DNA of 64,000 nucleotides from Agromyces cerinus (GTDB lineage: Bacteria > Actinomycetota > Actinomycetes > Actinomycetales > Microbacteriaceae), in NCBI RefSeq assembly GCF_016907835.1, contig NZ_JAFBCT010000001.1:1054001-1118000 (forward strand), in the 5' to 3' direction. The notes under the pieces are model-generated. The model saw only the letters and a program-made list of their open reading frames with translations, did no database searches and was not told the DNA's origin. The position numbers were made by a program, and so were the translations under genes. The first letter of the stretch is position 1; each line of letters opens with the position of its first letter. Shown here one piece after another: positions 1-9,709 of the stretch.

Positions 1-441
1 GCGGCGGAGCTCGGCCCCGACGATCGCATCGTCGAGGTGCTCGCCGAGCGACTGGGCCGGCTCCGGCTCTCCGACACCGACGCCGTGGTGCTCGCGGCGG
101 CGGGCTCCAACGATCCACGCGCGGTGCGCGAGTGCTTCGAGACGGCGCGCCGGCTCGGGCACCGTCTCGGCCGATCGGTGACGGTCGGGTTCATCGCCGC
201 GGCGATTCCGCGGCTGCACGACGCCATCGAGATGATCCGCGAGGTGCACCCGGGGGTGCGGGTGGTCGTCGGCAGCTACCTGCTGGCGCCGGGCACCTTC
301 TACGACGCCGCGGCATCCGCCGGCGCCGACGCGATCGCGTCCCCCCTGCTGCTGCCCGACGAAGCGGCCCCCGGCCTGCTCGTCGACCTCGTGCTCGACC
401 GGTATCGCGACATCGCCGGGGCGCGCCTGGAGCGGGCGTGA
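1..441 (+). CDS. Sirohydrochlorin chelatase family protein (CbiX/SirB-like), C-terminal part
   Basis: The frame is open from base 1, so the start lies upstream and only the last 146 residues are present. VVLAAAGSNDPRA, VGSYLLAPGTFYD and SPLLLPDEAAPGLLVDL match the repeated beta-alpha unit of CbiX/SirB chelatases, which insert iron or cobalt into sirohydrochlorin. Beside nirB and cobA, the likely role is the iron-insertion step of siroheme synthesis for nitrite reductase. The metal-binding His residues of the N-terminal half cannot be checked. The stop overlaps the GTG start of the MobA-like gene. Confidence 0.8.
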   Translation, partial: AAELGPDDRIVEVLAERLGRLRLSDTDAVVLAAAGSNDPRAVRECFETARRLGHRLGRSVTVGFIAAAIPRLHDAIEMIREVHPGVRVVVGSYLLAPGTFYDAAASAGADAIASPLLLPDEAAPGLLVDLVLDRYRDIAGARLERA

Positions 442-1109
442 CCACGGCTGCCGGGGCTCCCGGCATCGGCGCGTACGACGCGATCGTCCTGGCCGGCGGC
501 CGGGCCGCACGGCTCGGCGGCATCGACAAGACGGCGCTCACGATCGAGGGCACGAGCCTTGCGGCACGTGCCGTCGGCGCGGTGAGCGGCGCCCGCGCGG
601 TCGCGTACGTGTCGAGTGCGCCGGCGCCCCGATGGGTGCTCGCCGAGCGGCGCATCCGCGTCGCCGCCGAAGATCCGCCCTGGAGCGGCCCGGTCGCGGC
701 GATCGCGGCGGGACTCGAGGGGCTCGCCGACCGTCCGCAGCCCTTCACGGTCGTGCTCGCGGGCGACCTGGTCGGCGCGGCACCGGCGGTGGCGCTCCTG
801 CTCGCCCGCGTCGCCCACACGGTCGACGGCGTGGTCGGGGTGGATCCCGACGGTTTCTCGCAGCCCCTGCTCGCCGTCTATCGGACGGCGGCGCTCCGCG
901 CCGCGGTCGTCGACGTGCTCGCGTCGACGCAAGACGCTCAGCGTGCAGGCGGCAGGGGCGCGTCGATGGGTGCAGTGCTCGCGCAGCTGCACCTGCGAGG
1001 TGTCGCGCTTCGCGGGAGCTGGTGCGCCGACGTCGACACGCCTGCCGACGCCGAACGGCACGGCATCGCCCTGCCGACAGGGGAGGTGCGCCGTGTCCGC
1101 GTCGCGTGA
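438..1109 (+). CDS. mobA: MobA-like nucleotidyltransferase (molybdenum cofactor guanylyltransferase)
   Basis: A protein of 223 residues. The N-terminal IVLAGGRAARLGGIDK is the LAGG-x(n)-K nucleotide-binding signature of MobA-type NTP transferases. VVLAGDLV corresponds to the metal-binding LAGD/LACD segment, and VDTPAD near the C-terminus is the usual ending of the family. MobA transfers GMP to Mo-molybdopterin to make the bis-MGD form used by nitrate reductases. The GTG start at 438 overlaps the upstream stop (GTGA). The next genes, a DUF6457 gene and moeA, overlap in turn, so this is a cofactor operon facing the nitrate reductase genes. Guanylyl versus other transfer is inferred from context. 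Confidence 0.8.
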   Translation: MTTAAGAPGIGAYDAIVLAGGRAARLGGIDKTALTIEGTSLAARAVGAVSGARAVAYVSSAPAPRWVLAERRIRVAAEDPPWSGPVAAIAAGLEGLADRPQPFTVVLAGDLVGAAPAVALLLARVAHTVDGVVGVDPDGFSQPLLAVYRTAALRAAVVDVLASTQDAQRAGGRGASMGAVLAQLHLRGVALRGSWCADVDTPADAERHGIALPTGEVRRVRVA

Positions 1110-1329
1110 CGTCGAGAGCTGGTCGCGGGAGCTCGTGGCCGAACTCGGGCTCGACACCCTGCCCGATGTCGCGGCGGTGCTCGATCTCGCCCGCATCGCG
1201 GCGCACGGCGTCGCCCGCCCGGCCGCGCCGTTGACGACCTACCTCGCCGGCTACGCCGCAGCCCGGGGCATCCCGCTCGACGTCGTCGTCGTCGCCGTCG
1301 AGCGCCGGCTCGCCGAGGACGCGCCGTGA
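1093..1329 (+). CDS. DUF6457-like small protein
   Basis: A 78-residue protein starting with GTG at 1093 inside the end of the MobA-like gene and overlapping the moeA start. It is predicted all-helical, with the core WSRELVAELGLD, VLDLARIAAHGVARPAAPLTTYLAGYAA. Small DUF6457 domains are found next to or fused with MobA in actinobacteria, and the sequence style and position agree. The molecular function is unknown; a helper role in cofactor maturation is inferred only from its position between mobA and moeA. Confidence 0.7.
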   Translation: MSASRDVESWSRELVAELGLDTLPDVAAVLDLARIAAHGVARPAAPLTTYLAGYAAARGIPLDVVVVAVERRLAEDAP

Positions 1330-2486
1330 CCTCGATGTCGTGGGACTCGGCGAGGGCCTTCATCCGGCAGGCGGGCGCCGCTCGGCCGCTTCGCTCCGTG
1401 TCGGTGCCGATCGACCGGGCCGACAGCCGAACGCTCGCAGCCGCCGTGCACGCGCTCGTCGACCTGCCCTCCGTCGACGTGAGCGCGATGGACGGCTGGG
1501 CGGTCGCGGGCGACGGCCCGTGGCAGCTGGACGGCACGGTGACGATGGGCGCCCCACCGGCGCACCGGCTGCTGGCGGGCAGGGCCCGCGTCGTCACGAC
1601 CGGGGCAGCCGTGCCGCCCGGCACGGTCGGGGTGCTGCGGGCCGAGCACGGGGGCCTCCTCCCTGACGACCCCGAGTGGCTCCGACCCATCGCTCCGGCA
1701 CCGCTCGCGGGGCGCGACATCCGCCGTCGCGGCGAAGAACTGCGCCGCGGCGAGCCGCTCATCCGACCCGGCGCCAGGATGACCCCGCCACGACTCGCCC
1801 TCGCCGCTGCAGCCGGCCACGACGCGCTCGACGTGCTCGCGGTTCCACGCGTCGAGCTGATCGTCACGGGCGACGAGCTGGTCGGAGCGGGCCGGCCGGC
1901 GCCCGGGGCGGTGCGCGACGCCTTCGGGCCCTCGTTGCCCGCGCTGTTCGAACGGCTCGGCGCGGCGGCGTCGACCCGGCGCATCCGCGACCGGCTCGAC
2001 CCGTTCACCGAGCTCCTCGCCGAGACGCACGCCGATGTCCTCGTCACGACGGGCGGCACCGCGGGCGGCCACGGCGACCTGCTGCGCCGCGCGATCGTCG
2101 CCGAGGGCGGCACGATCGACTTCGCCGGGGTTGCGATGCGCCCCGGCCACCCCGTGCTGTTCGCCCGCACGAGCGCGGGAGTGCCGGTGCTCGGCCTGCC
2201 GGGCAACCCGCTCGCCGCGTTCGCGTGCCTGCTCAGCTTCTTCCCGCCCTGGCTCGACGGGGCGTCGGGGCGCCCGCTCGCCCCACTCGACAGGGTGCAC
2301 GCCCACGACGTGACGGCCACCGGGCGGCAACGCCGCATCACGCCGTTCACCTGGCAGGGCGCTCGCGCGGTGGTGAGCCCCTGGGCGGGCTCCGCGATGC
2401 TGCGGGGCCTCGCCGACGCCGACGGCCTGCTCGTCTCGCCCGTCGCCGACGGCGAGCCCGCCCTGCTCCTCCCGCTGCCGTGGTGA
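1326..2486 (+). CDS. moeA: Molybdopterin molybdotransferase MoeA
   Basis: A protein of 386 residues, near the usual 390-410 for MoeA. MoeA inserts molybdate into adenylylated molybdopterin. Visible family features are VSAMDGWAV near residue 55 (the SAMDGYA motif), GRDIRRRGEE, the MoCF-type LIVTGDELVGAG, VLVTTGGTAGGHGD, and VLGLPGNPLAAFACL. The GTG start overlaps the previous gene by 4 nt, so translation is probably coupled. Its 3' end lies 6 bases from the convergent FAD/BFD reductase gene. It should supply cofactor to the neighbouring nitrate reductase. Confidence 0.92.
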   Translation: MTSMSWDSARAFIRQAGAARPLRSVSVPIDRADSRTLAAAVHALVDLPSVDVSAMDGWAVAGDGPWQLDGTVTMGAPPAHRLLAGRARVVTTGAAVPPGTVGVLRAEHGGLLPDDPEWLRPIAPAPLAGRDIRRRGEELRRGEPLIRPGARMTPPRLALAAAAGHDALDVLAVPRVELIVTGDELVGAGRPAPGAVRDAFGPSLPALFERLGAAASTRRIRDRLDPFTELLAETHADVLVTTGGTAGGHGDLLRRAIVAEGGTIDFAGVAMRPGHPVLFARTSAGVPVLGLPGNPLAAFACLLSFFPPWLDGASGRPLAPLDRVHAHDVTATGRQRRITPFTWQGARAVVSPWAGSAMLRGLADADGLLVSPVADGEPALLLPLPW

Positions 2487-2492
2487 GCGTCC

Positions 2493-4099
2493 TCAGGCGG
2501 TGATGCTCGGCGACTCGTCGGTCTCGGCCGCGCGGGCGAGGATCTCGGCGATGCGCCCCTTGCAGCCGCCGCACCCCGTGCCGGCCCGGGTCTCGCGACC
2601 CACGCCCTCGACCGTCGTGGCGCCGCACCCGGCGGCCTCCTCGATGCGACCCACGGTGACCCCGTTGCACCAGCACACGGTCGAGGCCGGGGCGAACGCG
2701 TCGGCATCGGTGCTCGGGTCGTAGTCGGGGCCATCGAAGCGCAGCAGCACCGATCGGTCGGCCGGCAGCTCGCCGCGGCGCTCGAACAGCAGGGTGAGCT
2801 CGGCCGCGGTGCGCGGCATCCCGACACTCACGAAGCCCGTGAGCACGCCGTCTTCGGTCACCATCTTCACGTAGCGCAGGTGCTCGGGGTCGGCCCACTG
2901 CGAGACTCGCCGTCGCGGGTGCAGGGTGTCGTCGTCCCACGGGTCCGCCGAGATGTCGCCGACCGCGACCACGTCGATGTGCTCGGCCTTGAGCATCACG
3001 ATCGCATCGCGCTCAGCGGGCGCCGCGGCATCCGCGGGGCTCTCGCCTGTCGTCGACGCGATGAACTGCGCGGCGAGCCACTCCGCCTGCCGCCAGCCCG
3101 GGCCGATGAGGCCTGAGGGAGCGCCGGGGAGCACGCGCTGCCCGGCGAGCTCCTCGGTGCGCGGGGCGACCTGGGCGCAGTCGCCGATCGCGTACACGTC
3201 GGGATCCGTCCAGCTCGCGAGGCCGGCGCCGACGACGACGCCGACGGCGGTGCGGAGGCCGGCGAGCGTCGCGAGCTCGTTGCGGGGGCTCACCCCGCAC
3301 GAGAGCACGAGCAAGTCGCCGCGCAACTGCTTGCCGTCGGCGGTGACGACCATGTCGAAGCGGCGCGTGCCGTCGGCGTCGGTGCGGAAGGCCACGGCCT
3401 CTGCCCGGCTGTGGGCGACGACGGTGACGCCCGATCGGCGCAGGGCCGCGCGCAGCACGAGGCCGCCGCCGCGGTCGAGGTTGCGGGGCATCGGATGCGG
3501 GCCGTGATGCACGACGCAGACCTGCGCCCCGGCGTGGGCGGCGGCGAGCGCGAGTTCGAGGCCGAGCACGCCGGCGCCGAGCACGATGATGCGCTTTCGC
3601 GCGTGCACCGCGTCGAGCACGCGCTCGGCGTCGGCCAGGTCGCGGAGGGCGGTGATGCCCGCGGGCAGTTCGTCATCGCGCGCGACGAGCTGCTTCGCGT
3701 ATTTCTGCAGCGAGTCGAGGTCGCGGCGGTGCCGTTCGACCCCGTCGAGCGTCGGCACGTTCGCCCGCGACCCGGTCGCGAGCACGAGCCGGTCGTACTC
3801 GAGCCGCTCACCCGAGTCGAGGTGCACGCGCCGTGCAGCACGATCGATCGAGGTCGCGGCGACGCCGAGCAGCACCCGCGCACCGGCGGCTTCCGCAGCG
3901 ACCCGGTCGCCGACGAGCATCGCGTCGAGCTCGGTGTTGCCGACGGCGTACTCGGCCACGAGTACCCGGTTGTACGCCTCGACGTCTTCGCCGGCGACGA
4001 CGGTGAGGGCGACGGTGCCGTTCGAGACGGCGGGCAGCAGCTCGTCGACGAAGCGGGCCCCGACGGGCCCGTAGCCGATGAGCACGATCCTGAGCGGGT

Positions 4100-4103
<4 letters not shown>
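2493..4103 (-). CDS. FAD/NAD-dependent reductase with BFD-like [2Fe-2S] domain (nitrate reductase electron-transfer subunit)
   Basis: A protein of 536 residues resembling the N-terminal half of NirB and the Bacillus NasB type. It starts with the Rossmann segment RIVLIGYGPVGARF. A second dinucleotide site, IIVLGAGVLGLELALAAAH, is at about residues 200-220, and DPDVYAIGDCA is the flavin-binding end motif. A BFD-like cluster domain lies near the C-terminus (CWCNG, then TGCGGCKG). It lacks the siroheme domain of NirB. It overlaps the nasC stop by 4 nt (ATGA), so it most likely passes electrons from NAD(P)H to nitrate reductase. Specific partner and cofactor preference are inferred. Confidence 0.85.
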
Positions 4104-6211
<2,108 letters not shown>

Positions 6212-6222
6212 CCGGTCTCGAT

Positions 6223-7662
6223 TCAGATCTTGTGTTCGCGCAGGCGGCCCGAGCGCACGTAGACGACGTAGGTGAGCACGAGGAGTGCGGCGTAGGCGGC
6301 GACGAACCCGAGGAACGCGCCGGCGTAGCCGCCCGTGGTCTGGAACGACAGGTTCAGCATCTGCGGGATGAGGAAGCCGCCGTAGGCGCCGATCGCCGAG
6401 ATCAGCCCGAGGGCCGCGGCGGCCCTGCGCTGGGTCGACACGTCGCCTGAGCCGGCTGCGGCACCGCCGCGCACGGCGAAGACCACGGGCACCATGCGGT
6501 ACGTCGAGCCGTTGCCGATGCCGGCCGCGGCGAACAGCAGCAGGAAGCATCCGAGGAAGAGCCAGAAGTTGCCGAGCGGGAGCGTGAGCAGCACGCCGAT
6601 CGTGATCGTGCCCATCGCGGCGAAGGCGAGCATTGTGATGCGCGCCCCGCCGAAGCGGTCGGAGAGGCGCCCGCCGTACGGCCGGGCCAGCGAGCCGACG
6701 AGCGCGCCGAGGAAGGCCAGGGAGATCGAGGCGCCGCCGATCGCGATGGCGGAGAACTCGGGGAACTGGTCGGCGATCAGCTTCGGGAAGACGCTCGCGA
6801 AGCCGATGAACGAGCCGAACGTGCCGATGTAGAGCAGTGAGAGCACCCAGAGGTGCGGTTCGCGCAGGGCCGCCGCCGAGCCCGCGAAATCGGCCTTGGC
6901 GCTCGAGATGTTGTCCATGCGGCGGGCGGCGCCGATCATCGCGACGAGGATCAGCGGCACCCAGATCCAGCCCGCGAGCGGGAGGTTCAGCGTGGCGCCG
7001 GCACCGATCGTGATGACGATCGGCACGACGAACTGGGCGACGGATGCCCCGAGGTTGCCGCCTGCGGCGTTCAGCCCGAGCGCCCAGCCCTTCTCGCGCT
7101 GCGGGTAGAAGAACGTGATGTTCGACATCGAGCTCGCGAAGTTGCCGCCGCCGAAGCCCGCGAGTGCGGCCACGAGCAGCAGCACGCCGAACGGCGTCTC
7201 GGGGTTTCCGACCACGATGGCGAGCAGGATCGCGGGGATGAGGAGGAGCCCGGCCGAGATGATCGTCCAGTTGCGGCCGCCGAACTTCGGCACCAGGAAC
7301 GAGTAGGGGATGCGCAGCGTCGCGCCGACGAGGCTCGGGATCGAGATGAGCCAGAAGATCTCGCCGGTGTCGAGGTCGAAGCCGGCGGCCGGCAGGGTGA
7401 CCGCGACGATCGACCAGAGCTGCCAGACCACGAAACCGAGGAACTCGGCGAAGATCGACCAGCGGAGGTTGCGGCGGGCGATCGCACGTCCTTCGGTCTC
7501 CCATTGGGTGTGGTCCTCGGGGTTCCAGTTGTCGATCCATCGGCCGGGGCGGGTCGCGAGCGCGGGGGCGGTCACGGGGGCGGTCGTGGGGGCCGCAGAG
7601 GCCGGATCGACGCTCGGCGATGCGGTGACGGGCGGGGGAGCGGCGTTCACGGTGTCGGTCAT
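6223..7662 (-). CDS. narK: Nitrate/nitrite MFS transporter NarK family
   Basis: A 479-residue major-facilitator protein with about 12 hydrophobic segments after a 70-residue Ala/Pro-rich cytoplasmic tail. Both nitrate signatures are visible: GGGNFASSMSNITFFYP around the fifth helix and AIGAYGGFLIPQM late in the protein. It probably imports nitrate or exchanges nitrate for nitrite, feeding the reductase encoded 11 bases downstream. The ATG was chosen because it is the first in-frame ATG after the predicted promoter at 7712-7765. Direction of transport cannot be read from sequence. Confidence 0.93.
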   Translation of the reverse strand: MTDTVNAAPPPVTASPSVDPASAAPTTAPVTAPALATRPGRWIDNWNPEDHTQWETEGRAIARRNLRWSIFAEFLGFVVWQLWSIVAVTLPAAGFDLDTGEIFWLISIPSLVGATLRIPYSFLVPKFGGRNWTIISAGLLLIPAILLAIVVGNPETPFGVLLLVAALAGFGGGNFASSMSNITFFYPQREKGWALGLNAAGGNLGASVAQFVVPIVITIGAGATLNLPLAGWIWVPLILVAMIGAARRMDNISSAKADFAGSAAALREPHLWVLSLLYIGTFGSFIGFASVFPKLIADQFPEFSAIAIGGASISLAFLGALVGSLARPYGGRLSDRFGGARITMLAFAAMGTITIGVLLTLPLGNFWLFLGCFLLLFAAAGIGNGSTYRMVPVVFAVRGGAAAGSGDVSTQRRAAAALGLISAIGAYGGFLIPQMLNLSFQTTGGYAGAFLGFVAAYAALLVLTYVVYVRSGRLREHKI

Positions 7663-7711
7663 CGGTGCCTCCGGGGAAGGTCGGTCGCGGGTCGAGCTGG
7701 TGTCGTGCTCG

Positions 7712-7765
7712 ACGCTATTCGCGGCGTGTTTCCGCAGCGGATGCCGGTCGTAAACCCTGTGTCTC
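7712..7765 (-). promoter_or_regulatory. Candidate GlnR-like box and -10 box of narK
   Basis: Read on the minus strand, four 5-mers follow at 6-nt intervals: GAGAC, TTTAC, CATCC and GAAAC (7761-7765 back to 7728-7732). After exactly 10 nt comes TAGCGT (7717-7712). GlnR of actinobacteria binds gTnAC-n6-GAAAC pairs. Only the promoter-proximal GAAAC is perfect here and the middle pair is poor, so the site alone would be weak. Its spacing to the -10 equals that of the nirB and nirD boxes, which raises its credibility. Confidence 0.5.
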
Positions 7766-7805
7766 CACCTGCTCACCCGCCCCGGTGAGGTCTGTGAGGC
7801 CGGTC

Positions 7806-8936
7806 TCAGACATCGATCCGGTACCCGCGCTTGACGACCGTGGCGATGAGGCCCGGCACGCCGAGCGTCTGGCGCAGGCGGCTGAGCGCCACCTCGAGGG
7901 CGTGCTCGTCGTCGGTGCCGGGCAGTGCGGCCGTGAGCCGGTCGCGAGCGACGACGGAGCCTCGCGCGAGCACGAGTGCGCGGAGGATCATGAGGGCGAC
8001 GGGTGCGAGGGCGACGCGGCGTTCGTCGACGTCGACGACGGAGCCGCGGAGTTCGAGCGGCCCGTGACGGGTGTCGAGGCGCAGCACCCGGCTCGACTCG
8101 AGGTGCTCGCAGACCAGCCTGATGAGCGCCCCCATGCGGAACCGCTCGGGCTGGATCGGCTCGATGCCCGCCGCGATGAGGGGTGCCGCCGTGACCGGGC
8201 CGACGGCCGCCGCCACGACCGGTCCGCACATCGCGTCGACGAGGTCCTCGAGTCGGCCGCGCACCTCGGCCGCAGCGAAGAGCGCGTGCACCGCGGGTGC
8301 GCTCGTGAACGTGATGCAGTCGAGTCCGCCCGTGCAGGCGGATTCGATGAGGCGATCGACCCGCTCATCGGTCTCGTCGGGCTCGATCCAGCGGTACGGC
8401 TCGACGGTCAGCACCCGATCGTGGGCGTCGCGCAGGCGATCGAGCTGCGACGGGTTCAGGAACCCGTGCAGCTGCACGGCGACCGTGAGCCCCGCCGGCC
8501 TGGTGTCGAGCACCTCGTCGATGAGCGACTCGGTGGTCTCCTCGGCGCTCATGCCGACGTCGTTCAGGCCGGCGGCACGGATGCCTCCGCGGGCCTTCGG
8601 CCCGCGCACGAGGATCGCCGTGTCGGAGAGCGCGTCGACGAGCTGCTCGCCGAGCCCCGCAGCGTCGGCGACCTCGAACCAGCGGCGCACGCCGTAGGCG
8701 GTCGTGGCGAGCAGCACGTCGGGCCGGGCCTCGATGATCGCCCGGGTGTCGGCGATGACGGGGTCGTCGCTGACGGCGTTCGCCATGCGGAGCGTCGGCG
8801 CGTGCAGCACCTGCGCGCCGCGTCGCACGAGTGCGTCGATGAGGTCGCCCGATCGTCGATCGCTCGTGACGCCGATGCGGAAGCCCTCGAGCTGGTCGGG
8901 GCGGAACCCCGGCGGGAGCTCGATGACGTCGGTCAT
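7806..8936 (-). CDS. nnaR: HemD-like transcription regulator with C-terminal winged helix (NnaR type)
   Basis: A protein of 376 residues. The first 270 or so residues resemble uroporphyrinogen-III synthase (GFRIGVTSDRRSGDLIDAL, FTSAPAVHALF, AAVGPVTAAPL). The last 90 residues form an OmpR-type winged helix (VDVDERRVALAPVALMILR, ending VVKRGYRIDV). This architecture is that of NnaR, reported in Streptomyces and Mycobacterium as a regulator acting with GlnR on nitrate/nitrite genes. Location in the nirB-cobA operon (4-nt overlap with cobA) fits. It may have lost synthase activity, and this cannot be decided from the sequence. Confidence 0.82.
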   Translation of the reverse strand: MTDVIELPPGFRPDQLEGFRIGVTSDRRSGDLIDALVRRGAQVLHAPTLRMANAVSDDPVIADTRAIIEARPDVLLATTAYGVRRWFEVADAAGLGEQLVDALSDTAILVRGPKARGGIRAAGLNDVGMSAEETTESLIDEVLDTRPAGLTVAVQLHGFLNPSQLDRLRDAHDRVLTVEPYRWIEPDETDERVDRLIESACTGGLDCITFTSAPAVHALFAAAEVRGRLEDLVDAMCGPVVAAAVGPVTAAPLIAAGIEPIQPERFRMGALIRLVCEHLESSRVLRLDTRHGPLELRGSVVDVDERRVALAPVALMILRALVLARGSVVARDRLTAALPGTDDEHALEVALSRLRQTLGVPGLIATVVKRGYRIDV

Positions 8937-9709
8937 GCGGCCACCGCCGAGAACGCCGCCGCCCGCTGCATGAGCTCGGCGGCGCTCGCATCGCCGTCGT
9001 GCGCGAGGCGCACGACTTCGCCGACCACGACGACCGCGGGGGAGGCGACGCGGGCTCGCCCCGCGGAGACGACGATGTCGGCGAGGTCGCCGATCGTCGT
9101 GCGCTGGTCGGTGCGGAAGCCGCGCTCGATGATCGCGACGGGCATCTGCGCGGGCATGCCGTATCGGGCGAGGCCGGCCGTCAGCGAGGGCAGCGAGTTC
9201 ACCCCCATGAGCACGACGATCGTGCCGCCGAGACCCGCGAGGTGCTCCAGCTCCGTCTCGGTCAGCGGCGCGTGGCCGGAGACCACCGTGAACAGGTGGC
9301 TGATGCCGCGGTGCGTGAGCGGGATGCCCGCGGCGCCGGGAACGGCGACGGCACTCGTGACGCCGGGGATCACCTCGACCCGCACGCCCGCGGTGTGACA
9401 CGCGAGCACCTCCTCACCGCCGCGCCCGAGCACGTAGGGGTCGCCGCCCTTCAGCCGCACGACGTGGCGGCCCGCGAGCGCGTGCCCGACGAGGAGCGCC
9501 TCGATCTCGTGCTGCGGCACGGCGTGGTGACCCGGTCGCTTGCCGACGTCGACGAGTTCTGCTTCGGGTGCCAGTTCGTGCAGTCGCTCGTGCGGGGCGA
9601 GCCGGTCGAACAGCACGACGTCGGCAGCTGCGAGGGCGCGCACGGCGGCGAGGGTCAGCAGGTCCTCGCGGCCGGGACCGCCGCCGACGAGGGTCACGCG
9701 GCCGGTCAT
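8933..9709 (-). CDS. cobA: Uroporphyrinogen-III C-methyltransferase
   Basis: A 258-residue SAM-dependent enzyme that methylates uroporphyrinogen III twice to precorrin-2, the first committed step to siroheme. N-terminal VTLVGGGPGREDLLT, LKGGDPYVLGRGGEE and IPGVTSAVAVPGAAGIPLTH are the standard SUMT motifs. There is no fused CysG oxidase/chelatase domain, so the iron chelatase is probably the CbiX-like gene at 1-441. It overlaps nirB upstream and nnaR downstream by 4 nt each, a coupled operon supplying siroheme to NirB. Confidence 0.93.
   Translation of the reverse strand: MTGRVTLVGGGPGREDLLTLAAVRALAAADVVLFDRLAPHERLHELAPEAELVDVGKRPGHHAVPQHEIEALLVGHALAGRHVVRLKGGDPYVLGRGGEEVLACHTAGVRVEVIPGVTSAVAVPGAAGIPLTHRGISHLFTVVSGHAPLTETELEHLAGLGGTIVVLMGVNSLPSLTAGLARYGMPAQMPVAIIERGFRTDQRTTIGDLADIVVSAGRARVASPAVVVVGEVVRLAHDGDASAAELMQRAAAFSAVAA

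Noticed and set aside
7790..7811. Hairpin at the end of nnaR
   Set aside because: The stem needs a bulge, overlaps the last codons and has no T-run, so I did not list it as a terminator.
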